NCBI GenBank assembly: GCA_946623825.1
Contig: CAMORN010000001.1
Location: forward strand, 194,246 to 258,245
Origin: an uncultured Alphaproteobacteria bacterium
GTDB taxonomy: Bacteria; Pseudomonadota; Alphaproteobacteria; Rs-D84
Length of the DNA stretch: 64,000 nt
Direction of reading: 5' to 3'
Made by a program: the position numbers and the translations under genes
Shown: piece by piece, positions 50,659-60,387 of the stretch
How positions within the stretch are numbered: the first letter of the stretch is position 1
How the letters are laid out: every line of letters starts with the position of its first letter
The notes under the pieces: model-generated
The model's database searches: none
What the model saw: the letters and a program-made list of their open reading frames with translations, nothing else
Told to the model about the DNA's origin: nothing

Positions 50659-51474
50659 ATGTCAGAAGTTGTACACAAGGGTGGACAGTTTATTATTCAA
50701 GAAGATAGCCAAAAAGGAAAGGAAGCAACTTATTTGGCTTTGTTTGCGCGTCATAAAATTGGTATAAAATGGGCGGAAGATAATGGTATCACAACTAAGA
50801 AATCTTGTGAATGTCCGGATTTTATATTTGAAGTACCTGATCGACCAACAATTGGTTTGGAAATTGTCAACTTTATTTGTGATAACGATAAAAATAAAGC
50901 GACAATGCGTCTTGAAAGAGCAGCGAAGAAGGTCGTTGGATATTTTAAACAAAAAGGCATTCCTTTATCTTTGGTTATAGATGTATATGATCCAAGAGAG
51001 AATAGTATAAAATGGAAAGACCTTGTAGACGCTTATAACAATCCTGGTTTTGATCGCATAAATGCATCTGTTGAAGAACTAAAAGACAGTTTTATATCTG
51101 CTTTAGAATCAGAAGGGATAAAGGATTTTGGGGTAACGAAAAAGTGGGTGGATTTAAATGGGCAAACATTTATTGTGTGTGCTAGCAGAATGCATGAACC
51201 AAATACTTCGTACCATGTTAATAATATGGGGGTGTGTATCGATGATCCATTTGATGAATTACAAGAAACAATAGACAGTAAAAATATGAAGTTTGAATCT
51301 TATAAGAAGAATTGTGATGAATGTGATCTGTTGGTTGTGGTCGATAATGTTTTTGTTCATTTTTCTGAAAAATTACAGAAACATGAATTCAAATCTGTAT
51401 TTAGAAATGTGTATTTATTAGATGTATCTTTTGACTGTAAAGTTACAAAACTAAAGCTTTCTGAAATTTGTTAA
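50659..51474 (+). CDS. Hypothetical protein, possible PD-(D/E)XK-like nuclease
   Basis: CECPDFIFEVPDRPTIGLEIVNF resembles a degenerate PD-ExK strand pair. Confidence 0.5.
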   Translation: MSEVVHKGGQFIIQEDSQKGKEATYLALFARHKIGIKWAEDNGITTKKSCECPDFIFEVPDRPTIGLEIVNFICDNDKNKATMRLERAAKKVVGYFKQKGIPLSLVIDVYDPRENSIKWKDLVDAYNNPGFDRINASVEELKDSFISALESEGIKDFGVTKKWVDLNGQTFIVCASRMHEPNTSYHVNNMGVCIDDPFDELQETIDSKNMKFESYKKNCDECDLLVVVDNVFVHFSEKLQKHEFKSVFRNVYLLDVSFDCKVTKLKLSEIC

Positions 51475-51578
51475 GCGAAAAACTAGCGATATATCGTCAG
51501 GTGTCGCTAATTTTGATCAAAAAACTAGCGATAAATTTGGTAGGATTATTAACCAAATTTAATCAGAATTAGCAAGAT

Positions 51579-51600
51579 TAGTTGGATTCTAGTAGGATTT
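51579..51600 (+). repeat. 22-bp direct repeat, right copy
   Basis: TAGTTGGATTCTAGTAGGATTT. Confidence 0.7.
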
Positions 51601-51647
51601 TAGAAAAAGGGCTTCAAGACAAAAAGTCCTGAAACCCTTAGAATTCG

Positions 51648-51723
51648 TGGCTCGGGCAACTGGACTCGAACCAGTGACATACGGATTAACAGTCCGTTGT
51701 TCTACCGACTGAACTATGCCCGA
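51648..51723 (-). tRNA. tRNA-Asn (GTT)
   Basis: TCGGGCATAGTTCAGTCGGTAGAACAACGGACTGTTAATCCGTATGTCACTGGTTCGAGTCCAGTTGCCCGAGCCA. Confidence 0.95.
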
Positions 51724-51974
51724 ATAACTGCGCTTATGATATAACTATTTGATGTACAAGTCAAGTGTTTTATAAAATTTTTATACTTTTTTGTGGTTTG
51801 TGCATTTTTTAATATAAATTTAAGTTTTTTAAACAAAAAACAATATATAAAATTATTGTAAAATATTCGTGCGTATAAAATCTATAATTCAACTTGTGGT
51901 AGAAAGTAGTTTATATATTTATGGTGTATATAGGGAATAAGAATATATTCATACAACCGGTGGTTGTGAGGGGA

Positions 51975-52229
51975 TTATTTCTTTAATTTAATTTCCCAAC
52001 ATTTTGGCAGATGCAAATCGTTTGGTTTGGTTGTGATTGCAATGGATATAATTTTATATGTTGCGGTGGTGTTTGTATAACCCTTGTGAAAAACAACCTT
52101 GTCATAATTTTTGTTGGATAAACGGTTGTTCCAATATTCAGAACATGCACGATATTCCGAAGTTTTTTCGCCAGATACAATTTTATCGAACCAATAGTGT
52201 TTTAAAACAAGGTGCAGGGTATTTTTCAT
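51975..52229 (-). CDS. ASCH-domain-like protein
   Basis: LVLKHYWFDKIVSGEKTSEYRACSEYWNNRL. Confidence 0.7.
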   Translation of the reverse strand: MKNTLHLVLKHYWFDKIVSGEKTSEYRACSEYWNNRLSNKNYDKVVFHKGYTNTTATYKIISIAITTKPNDLHLPKCWEIKLKK

Positions 52230-52415
52230 ATTCCTTATTATATCACAAATTAACCAAAAAACACAACAAAACCGAATCGTTTTTATTAACCATAAAATAT
52301 AATAAAACACAATAAAATTTAGGATTAAATTCTAGTTGTAGTTGTATATATTGAAATAGTATCGTTATAGGTGTAGTATGTATATAAGATTTGTGAATCA
52401 TAGGAGGAAAACAAA

Positions 52416-52670
52416 ATGACACACAATCAAATATGGCAAGCAATAGAATTATTTGCAAAAGAACACGGCTTTTCTGTGTCTGGGTTGGCAAAATACAGTG
52501 GATTAGATCCGACTTCTTTTAACAGAAGTAAACGTTCGTCTCTTTATGGGCAACCACATTGGCCATCAATGTTGTCTATTGCAAAAATATTAAAGGCTAC
52601 AAATTCGCAACCCAATGATTTTTTTAAATTTATTCCTGAGAATCAAGATGATGACACAACCCAAGAATAA
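52416..52670 (+). CDS. XRE-type HTH regulator (short)
   Basis: FSVSGLAKYSGLDPTSFNRSKRSSLYGQPHWPSMLSIAKILKATNSQ. Confidence 0.75.
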   Translation: MTHNQIWQAIELFAKEHGFSVSGLAKYSGLDPTSFNRSKRSSLYGQPHWPSMLSIAKILKATNSQPNDFFKFIPENQDDDTTQE

Positions 52671-52672
52671 TT

Positions 52673-53386
52673 TTATTCTTGGGTTCTGGAATAAACATCT
52701 ATTGTTGAATCAGACCAAATAAAACTGGCAAATACAGGACATCTGGCACATGGGCATTGAACATTTATTTTGCCAGTTTTTAACATTTTTATCATATTCA
52801 AAAAAGGACTTTTGTTCAAAGCAGATTGAATACCCAAATCAAATGCGTTGATAGGGTGTTTTTTGTCTGGGTTTGTCCAGCAACCTAACAGAGAACCATC
52901 ATAATCTATCATTGGTTCGTTTAATAAATTCCAGCATGGGACATTGTTTTTATCGTCTGCCAGATTATAAAAAGCATAAGATGTAGCGGAAAGTGTATCT
53001 TGTGGTGTGCGCGGTGGGGTTTTTATTATTGCGTTCACTTCTGGAATAGGCATTTGATATTTTGTTTTTAATTCGTTTAAAACATCTATATTTTTATCAC
53101 CATCATGCAGATTAACAGCAATTACAATTCCAGAATTGACGATTGCGTCAATAATTTCAAATGGGACATTTTCTGCCATTTCACCGAAAATTAAAGCTAT
53201 GCTTTTTAAACGGCATAAATCTATTATTTTTATAACATCTGGTGAATCAAATATAGCCTTGCCAATAAAAGCTATCTGGCGAACAAAAGGTGATTTTCGT
53301 ATAAAATTTTCAAATAAATCGTATTGAACAGGTTTTTCTGTTGTTTGAATAACAATTCTTGAAATTTTTTCTTCGTTTATATACAT
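52673..53386 (-). CDS. SPASM-like protein lacking an N-terminal radical-SAM CxxxCxxC motif
   Basis: CWNLLNEPMIDYDGSLLGCWTNPD...CPCARCPVF resembles a SPASM cysteine set. Confidence 0.55.
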   Translation of the reverse strand: MYINEEKISRIVIQTTEKPVQYDLFENFIRKSPFVRQIAFIGKAIFDSPDVIKIIDLCRLKSIALIFGEMAENVPFEIIDAIVNSGIVIAVNLHDGDKNIDVLNELKTKYQMPIPEVNAIIKTPPRTPQDTLSATSYAFYNLADDKNNVPCWNLLNEPMIDYDGSLLGCWTNPDKKHPINAFDLGIQSALNKSPFLNMIKMLKTGKINVQCPCARCPVFASFIWSDSTIDVYSRTQE

Positions 53387-54354
53387 TTTCTTGCACCTTT
53401 GTTATTTTGCAAAACGTCTATTAAATTTGGTTTTTTGTTGTCCAAGGTTTTTGTGTGTACACAAATATTACAGATATAAATTTTAACCTGTTCAACAATG
53501 TTCATATTCACGAGTTTCATCACATATTGTTTATGAAAACAGAAATATTTTAATTCGTGTATTTTTTGTCCGAGATAAATTCTTAGAGCACTCAGTTTGT
53601 TTGGAATATATGTTCTGTATTTTCTGCTGTATGAAGATGGGGCGCCATAATGCCATGGTTTAACGGCAGATAAAAAATGGGCAATCACATATTGTTTAGA
53701 CCAATCTATCCAATCATTTGTTGCAAATTGTTTGTTGTATATGTTGTTAATTCGCATAATTTTATTGTTTGCAATGATGTTTATAGCATCTTGGTCCGGA
53801 AATTTAGCTGTTTCTGGATTGTCATGTATCCATTGAACACATTTTTCAGAAAAACCAAATTCAAGACATTTTTTTATATCAAATAAAATCATACCGCTGT
53901 TGAAATAATTAGATGTTTTTAATTCGCCAATACGCGTTTTGTATGAAAATCTGTCAACAACCATAGCGAGCATAAAATTGTCATCCATATTTGTGTTATA
54001 TAATTCATACAAATCGTCCAGAACCAATGTGTCGCCATCTATATAAATCATACGGTCTAAATCAGAAAACATTTCTGGAATCATAATTCTGTAAAATATA
54101 GCACGCGTCCAATGTTGCATATCCAGACCATGAAAATCAAAATCGTATTTTGACATATCTTTGAAATCGAGAGATATATTTGTCCCGCAACAAAAACGAT
54201 TTAATTTATTTTTATATTGTTCGCTGAACCCAGTGTATAAAATATGCAAAACAGTTTTGTGTTTTACATTTTTTACAAAAGAATTCAATACCGCTGTCAA
54301 AGGCAGTTTATAATTATTGTCAGCAGCAACACAAATATGTATAATGTCAGTCAT
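53377..54354 (-). CDS. Glycosyltransferase family 8 protein
   Basis: HICVAADNNYKLPLTAVLNS, MIYIDGDTLVLDDL, NYFNSGMILFD. Confidence 0.88.
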   Translation of the reverse strand: MTDIIHICVAADNNYKLPLTAVLNSFVKNVKHKTVLHILYTGFSEQYKNKLNRFCCGTNISLDFKDMSKYDFDFHGLDMQHWTRAIFYRIMIPEMFSDLDRMIYIDGDTLVLDDLYELYNTNMDDNFMLAMVVDRFSYKTRIGELKTSNYFNSGMILFDIKKCLEFGFSEKCVQWIHDNPETAKFPDQDAINIIANNKIMRINNIYNKQFATNDWIDWSKQYVIAHFLSAVKPWHYGAPSSYSRKYRTYIPNKLSALRIYLGQKIHELKYFCFHKQYVMKLVNMNIVEQVKIYICNICVHTKTLDNKKPNLIDVLQNNKGARKCI

Positions 54355-54995
54355 CAGTTCTTCTTTGTAAAATGTTTTCTTATTATTTTTACGTAATCGA
54401 TACATTCTTGATTTTTTAATGTACGACCCATGTTGGAATTATGTAATCTGCGATTGCATACAACAGAATCTATTTTGTTTATTTTTATACCACTTTTTTC
54501 AGCACGCAATAACCAATCATATCCGTCGCCACACATCAAATCAGAATCAAAATCACCAACGGTATCAAACACAGATTTTTTTATCAAACAGCAACCAGCA
54601 ATAACACCATGTGAAGATTTTTTTTGTTCTGTTATTGGTGTGTAAGTATCAACACAATCTGGTGAAATAAAATCTTGGCGCAGACCGATGACGGCATCAT
54701 AACCATTGATGTTTTGAATTAAAATATCAAATGCGTTATCAACCAATTTATCGTCTGCGTCCATAAACATAACATATTCACCATTTGCAGATTGCAGACC
54801 TGTATTTCGTGCAACCACAGGACCACTTTTATTTATAGTTATAATTTTATCTGTGTATTTTTTTGCAATATTGACGGAATTATCAGTGCTTGCATCATTT
54901 ACGACAATTATTTCAATACCCGTGTTTTTAATGCTTGATAAACATTCATCAAGATATTTTTCGCCATTAAACACAGGTATTATAACTGAAATCAT
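54354..54995 (-). CDS. Glycosyltransferase family 2 protein
   Basis: ISVIIPVFNGEKYLDECLSSI, VVNDASTDNS, MFMDADD. Confidence 0.92.
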   Translation of the reverse strand: MISVIIPVFNGEKYLDECLSSIKNTGIEIIVVNDASTDNSVNIAKKYTDKIITINKSGPVVARNTGLQSANGEYVMFMDADDKLVDNAFDILIQNINGYDAVIGLRQDFISPDCVDTYTPITEQKKSSHGVIAGCCLIKKSVFDTVGDFDSDLMCGDGYDWLLRAEKSGIKINKIDSVVCNRRLHNSNMGRTLKNQECIDYVKIIRKHFTKKN

Positions 54996-55414
54996 TTTTC
55001 AATTGGTGTCCAACCGTCCAAAGATACATCGTGAATAGGGTCATCCAACAACAGTTTTTGAACATCTGTTGATGGTGTAATATCAAAAGCAAAATCTTCT
55101 TCTTGTAAATCTTGGTATGTCAAATCATTTAACAAAACATCTTCAATTGTATCTGGTGTGTCAGATTCAACAATCAATTTGAATTCTAACAATGTTTCCA
55201 GTACAGAATCAATGCGTGATTCATAATCATCTGGGATTTCAGGGACTTTTGAAAAAGTTTCTTTTATTTGTTTTATATCATATCCCTTGATTAAAAATTT
55301 AAAAACAAGACTTGCAAACAAAGGCAATAAATAAAAAACACCTTGTTCCATGTCTATGAATATAACCTGGGAACCAGTGATGTCAGAAAAGAAATCAGGA
55401 TTTTTTTTATACAT
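54992..55414 (-). CDS. PqqD-like protein with C-terminal extension
   Basis: VIFIDMEQGVFYLLPLFASLVFKFLIKGYDIKQIKETF (PqqD-like); tail LLLDDPIHDVSLDGWTPIEK; start placed at MYKKNPDFF. Confidence 0.65.
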   Translation of the reverse strand: MYKKNPDFFSDITGSQVIFIDMEQGVFYLLPLFASLVFKFLIKGYDIKQIKETFSKVPEIPDDYESRIDSVLETLLEFKLIVESDTPDTIEDVLLNDLTYQDLQEEDFAFDITPSTDVQKLLLDDPIHDVSLDGWTPIEK

Positions 55415-56451
55415 TAAATAACTCCTTGCTTTAAAATTAAATTGCAAATGGTCTTTGCATTTTCGTTAATAGATTTTGATAATTCTATCTTAAAAGAATC
55501 GATTCCAGCAAGCAAGCCAGAAATTTTCTTGTAATCATTCAAAGGATTTGTATGGCGTGCCAATAAACTGAAATAAGAATAATCCATGCAAACGCGTGTC
55601 AGAACAGGCGATATTGCGCATTTTGTTATCAATGGACTTTCAAGATTTGATTTTATTGGTTCTATAATTGCCTTGATTGGAATGTGTGTTGAAATTTGTG
55701 ATTTATCAACGACATAAACATCTTTGTTGCTGCCGTTTGGACGTGATGAAAATATTGTTTTTACACCATCCAGAGTTTCATTTAATGATAATGTTGTATA
55801 TATTGGGTCTGCGAACACAGTGTTGTTTTCACGGTGCAGGGCAATTCTGTCGTCGCCGACAAATTTCATTCCGTTTGCCAAACAATATGCAGACAATGTT
55901 GATTTTCCAGAACCACTTAATCCCGTGATTAAAACACCGTAATTTTCGTTTCCAACCGCAGAACCATGCAAAATAACATTGGAATCATCATCAAAGATAT
56001 AATTTAATAAACGCATTAATAAATGATTTTCCCCAAGATGATAAAAATTTGTTCCGTATTCTTCGGTGATAGACAGATAAAAAACAGGTTTTTTTCTGAT
56101 GAATAAACAATTGTTATGAACAATTATATCTGGGTGTTTATAAATGTTTGTACCTGTGAAATAAATATCTGTTGTATAATAATCTGGGCATGAAATGAAT
56201 TTATATATACCACGATTTAAAATGTATAATTCTTTGCTGCCATCGATTTTAGTGTTTTCCAATACTTTTACGAAATACAAAGGTATTTTTTCAGCCAGCC
56301 ATTGCACATCACATTCAATATATAAAGGTTGTTCGCCAATATATACCGTTCCACGCCATACAGGTTTGTTTTGTGCGACTATGTTTTGCAATTTATCACA
56401 AATTGCATCAAATGACGATTGATCAAAATTTTTAGTATAGTTCGTTGGCAT
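55414..56451 (-). CDS. HprK-like serine kinase-related protein
   Basis: GVLITGLSGSGKSTLSAYCLANGMKFVGDDRIALH. Confidence 0.82.
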   Translation of the reverse strand: MPTNYTKNFDQSSFDAICDKLQNIVAQNKPVWRGTVYIGEQPLYIECDVQWLAEKIPLYFVKVLENTKIDGSKELYILNRGIYKFISCPDYYTTDIYFTGTNIYKHPDIIVHNNCLFIRKKPVFYLSITEEYGTNFYHLGENHLLMRLLNYIFDDDSNVILHGSAVGNENYGVLITGLSGSGKSTLSAYCLANGMKFVGDDRIALHRENNTVFADPIYTTLSLNETLDGVKTIFSSRPNGSNKDVYVVDKSQISTHIPIKAIIEPIKSNLESPLITKCAISPVLTRVCMDYSYFSLLARHTNPLNDYKKISGLLAGIDSFKIELSKSINENAKTICNLILKQGVI

Positions 56452-57425
56452 TAAAGATTTTCTCGCAGATAATATATGTGGTTTTTCTTGTGTAAATAAA
56501 CGAGTTTTTTATCGCGTTTTAAATAATGTTCTATAACCATATCTGGACACATATGTTCCATAATTTTTATTGCGTGTTGTGGAACAATATTTGGAATAAT
56601 TTTATTTAATAATTTTGTCAGTATTCTTATTTGATAATCATAACCAGACAATTTTGCAGTTTTCATAATTCTGCTCCAATTCAATTCTGGATAATCATGA
56701 ATTATTTTGTATGTATCCAATACCCATTGTGGATGAGAATCAAAAATCTCGCTGATGTCTGTGTCTTTTGAACCGGCTTCGTATAAAAAGTTTCCATAAA
56801 ATTCGCACATAATTATAACAATAATATCTTCTGGCGAAGGAATCAAAACATCGCAACCCATTGTGTTTAAACGGGACGCACGACTGAACATTTCATCGTC
56901 CATTTGTGGATTTGAGCCCTTGAACAAAGAATAGTGTACATCAACGCAACCTTGATCTCGCAATTGTAAATCGGCGCTGAATAACATATCATGGTTTATA
57001 TGAAATCCGTTTTCTGTAGCCAGATTTATTGCGTTTCTATATACATTTTTTGGAATAGCAAAATCGGCATCGTTCATTGGGCGTGTGCTTTGTGGATAAA
57101 GCAGTTTTTGAACCAGACCCTTTTGTGCAAGTGGAACAATTCCATTTTCATTATACAATTTACATATTTTCTGAAAAGCCGCCATATTCATAGCATTTCC
57201 AAATCTTTCGTGGCTTATAACGCCGGCCAATTGTTTTGATAATAATGATTTATCAAATTTATATACGGCCGATGCAAGCAAGAATACCTTTTGCAAAGGT
57301 TCGTTATAAACATCGATAGATTTTATCAACTTTTTAATATTTGTTTTTTTATCTACGCCGGTCAATACCCTTAACAGATTCACAAGGTTTTTCTTTGGCT
57401 TTAAAAAGTAAGGAATAAAAAACAT
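56451..57425 (-). CDS. Nucleotidyltransferase family (NTP_transf_5-like)
   Basis: GLVQKLLYPQSTRPMNDADFAIPK...CVDVHYSLF. Confidence 0.8.
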   Translation of the reverse strand: MFFIPYFLKPKKNLVNLLRVLTGVDKKTNIKKLIKSIDVYNEPLQKVFLLASAVYKFDKSLLSKQLAGVISHERFGNAMNMAAFQKICKLYNENGIVPLAQKGLVQKLLYPQSTRPMNDADFAIPKNVYRNAINLATENGFHINHDMLFSADLQLRDQGCVDVHYSLFKGSNPQMDDEMFSRASRLNTMGCDVLIPSPEDIIVIIMCEFYGNFLYEAGSKDTDISEIFDSHPQWVLDTYKIIHDYPELNWSRIMKTAKLSGYDYQIRILTKLLNKIIPNIVPQHAIKIMEHMCPDMVIEHYLKRDKKLVYLHKKNHIYYLRENL

Positions 57426-57489
57426 GACAATCCCCGTTGGTATTACTCAGAGTATACAAAAGTTATGAATATATAGTCAAATAGAATTA

Positions 57490-59052
57490 TTATTTCTTGG
57501 CAGAATCTATCAAGGCCTGTTCAAGAGAGCCTTTTTCAATTTTTATAATTTCTTTGCGCACAGGTTTTTCTTTTAATAAAATTTCAGGCACAGAACGGTT
57601 GTTTTGCAGATTGTTTAACAACGGTGTTGTGATAGGTTGAATTTTAGTTGCAAAATGTGATTTTGAATGTGAAACAGTCGTGTTGAAAATACAATTTTTA
57701 TATGCGGTATCCGTCTTTTTTGTCCAACATTGTTCGTCTATTGAAACATTAGAACCATTTGGTCCATATTTCATAAAATCTTGGCTTAATGTTAAAACAC
57801 AAGAATCGCGTCTGTCATTTGCGACACTGGACATAGGGCAATCGTATATACCTTGGTCAAAAGATTCGTATTTAAATTCGCCACCGATACAATAATGTTT
57901 TGTTGATGGACATCTTTCGCATTTTGTGCTGTTTGCAGGTAAATATTGTCCTGCGTTGCAATAGGTGTTCACGCTTGATTTATCAATACAGTATGTTTTA
58001 TCGTCATTTGGCACCTGATAAGAATCACATTTTGATTGTCCCTGATTTGTGTTTTGTCCTGGGGTGAAATCACCACCAAAACAAACATAGTCGGAACTTA
58101 CACATTTTTCACAAATTGAAGAGTTTGCAGGTAAAAAATATCCTTTGTCACAATGGGTTCTTGCGGATATACAAGCGGTACGGTTTGTATTTGGTTTTTG
58201 GTCGTATGCACAAGATTTTAAGCCTTGGTCGATAGATTTTATTTCAAATGTTCCACCCGGACAATAATATCCATCTAAACAGCTTTTACAATCATTGATA
58301 GATTTACCACCCATTGGTAAATAGGTTCCTGCCTTGCAATTAATTTTTTGCGAAGGCTTGTTGTTATCATTGTTGTTTGAAGAATTGTTTTTATCGACAC
58401 ATTTTGAATGGTCTGCATTTGCTATTTTCCCAGATGGACAAAGGTATATACCGTCATCTCCAGTAGGACTTCTTGTTAAAGTTATTTTTTCAAGTTTCCA
58501 ACTAGATGACCACTGAGAATTTATTTCTGCTCTCGCATTTTTTTTATCAGTATAAAAAACACCCCCAGGACAAATATATCCTGTTTTACATGGTTGGCAT
58601 TTTTCATGTTTGGACTTTGTATATGTCCCTGGGTCGCATTTTATACTTAAACTGCCCCTATAAAGCTTCTTCTGTGTATCGGTCGATTTAAAATAGCAAT
58701 AACTGCTTGACTGTGGACCCCTGCAGTAAGATTGGGCACCAAGCCCCTTACACATGTCTGTTGTTGAATCTGATGTATAACCATTACCGCAATAATATAT
58801 ACCATAATCATCTAAATTTTTTGCGCAATCTCTCCACTTGCTGCCACCCGTAAAAATTTTCTTTTTTTCTGCATCTTCGTCGCAATAACACCCCGCAGGA
58901 CATGGCATACACCAATCTTTAGATGTGCTTGTTTCTTCCCATCTGTACCAACCCTTGCCATCACAGGTATCTGCAAAAGAATTGTTGATAACTGCGATTG
59001 CGCAAGGTATCACACTAAAAATTGCTAAAACAGATGGCTTTTTTATATTCAT
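57490..59052 (-). CDS. Secreted Cys-rich repeat protein, paralogue A
   Basis: Signal peptide; CKAGTYLPMGGKSINDCKSCLDGYYCPGGTF repeats; C-terminal MKYGPNGSNVSIDEQCWTKK. Confidence 0.85.
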   Translation of the reverse strand: MNIKKPSVLAIFSVIPCAIAVINNSFADTCDGKGWYRWEETSTSKDWCMPCPAGCYCDEDAEKKKIFTGGSKWRDCAKNLDDYGIYYCGNGYTSDSTTDMCKGLGAQSYCRGPQSSSYCYFKSTDTQKKLYRGSLSIKCDPGTYTKSKHEKCQPCKTGYICPGGVFYTDKKNARAEINSQWSSSWKLEKITLTRSPTGDDGIYLCPSGKIANADHSKCVDKNNSSNNNDNNKPSQKINCKAGTYLPMGGKSINDCKSCLDGYYCPGGTFEIKSIDQGLKSCAYDQKPNTNRTACISARTHCDKGYFLPANSSICEKCVSSDYVCFGGDFTPGQNTNQGQSKCDSYQVPNDDKTYCIDKSSVNTYCNAGQYLPANSTKCERCPSTKHYCIGGEFKYESFDQGIYDCPMSSVANDRRDSCVLTLSQDFMKYGPNGSNVSIDEQCWTKKTDTAYKNCIFNTTVSHSKSHFATKIQPITTPLLNNLQNNRSVPEILLKEKPVRKEIIKIEKGSLEQALIDSAKK

Positions 59053-59143
59053 CAGACCACATTCTCAATTATAATAATATTGTACAGAAAATTTCTGTTT
59101 TGTGCAATACAAAACTTATAAATCGTATTTTGAAAGAATGACT

Positions 59144-60301
59144 TTATGGTAATTTAACCTTGCCACCGAACATACATTTGATGTATTCGTCTTTTGTGAT
59201 ATGATTCCAACATTGGTCGCCCAAGGCAACTTTTTGACCAGATGGACCGTATTGCATCATTGTTTTATCAAGAGTCAACATACATGCGCTTTTTTCAGAA
59301 TTAGGCTTGCTTTTATCTGGGCATAAATAAATTCCTTGGTCAACATCTGACATTTTTCCAGAAACACCCGGACAATATTTTGTGGAACCAGAACATTTTG
59401 CACATTTTATTGTTTTTGCAGGAATATATTCACCAGGTTTGCATTCTGCCACATCAGGGCTTTTTGCCGGTTCAGATTTTTTAGCCTCACATGCGGTTTT
59501 TTTCGCATTAGAAACCATACCTGCGGCGCATTTTGCTAAACCTTGATCCATGCTTGGGTCTGGGGACCATTTTCCACCCGTGCAATAATATCCGTCCAGA
59601 CAACTTTTACAATCGCTTGCAGATTCACCGCCCATTGGTAAATAAGTTCCTTCTTTGCATTGAATTTTATCTGATTCTGGATTATAGCATTTTGTTTTTG
59701 TTGAATCTGGAATTAATCCAGCGGCGCATTTTATTAAACCCTGATTAATACTTGGGTCTGGGGACCATTTTCCACCTGTGCAATAATATCCGTCCAGACA
59801 ACTTTTACAATCACTGGCAGATTTTCCGCCCATTGGTAAATAGGTTCCAGCCTTGCAATTAATTTGTGATGAATCTGCCGATGAACGCATAGGCATAATT
59901 CTTTTTTGTGGCAGTTTTTCTTTCAATACAATGCGGGCAGCAGATGCATTGTCTTTTGCTTTTTTTGCAGAATTTGATTTTTTTGCAGAACGGGAAGAAA
60001 CAACTTTCTTCTTTTCACATTTTTTGTGTTTTGAATCTGCCAATGTTTCTGCACTGCATATTTTAATTCCCTGATGTTTTTGGGAAACAACAAAATTTCC
60101 ACCCGGACACCACAAAGATTCAGAATTATTTGTAGATATTTTTTGAAGATTTGAATCATTACAAGGGACACAATTTTTATAACCCGCAGGCAACATATAA
60201 CCGTTTGCACACATAACAGATTCAGCGTGTGAATCCATATTATACAGCGATAATATAGAAACCAATGTTGCTGTTAAAAATACAGATTTATCCTGTCTCA
60301 T
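59144..60301 (-). CDS. Secreted Cys-rich repeat protein, paralogue B
   Basis: Same repeats; C-terminal MMQYGPSGQKVALGDQCWNHITKDEYIKCMFGGKVKLP. Confidence 0.85.
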   Translation of the reverse strand: MRQDKSVFLTATLVSILSLYNMDSHAESVMCANGYMLPAGYKNCVPCNDSNLQKISTNNSESLWCPGGNFVVSQKHQGIKICSAETLADSKHKKCEKKKVVSSRSAKKSNSAKKAKDNASAARIVLKEKLPQKRIMPMRSSADSSQINCKAGTYLPMGGKSASDCKSCLDGYYCTGGKWSPDPSINQGLIKCAAGLIPDSTKTKCYNPESDKIQCKEGTYLPMGGESASDCKSCLDGYYCTGGKWSPDPSMDQGLAKCAAGMVSNAKKTACEAKKSEPAKSPDVAECKPGEYIPAKTIKCAKCSGSTKYCPGVSGKMSDVDQGIYLCPDKSKPNSEKSACMLTLDKTMMQYGPSGQKVALGDQCWNHITKDEYIKCMFGGKVKLP

Positions 60302-60387
60302 TTTTATTGCAATAAAAATACATTCCCTTTATGTAATGTTTATTATACAAAAAATATGGTTTTCATACAAGACAAAAATATCAGTTA

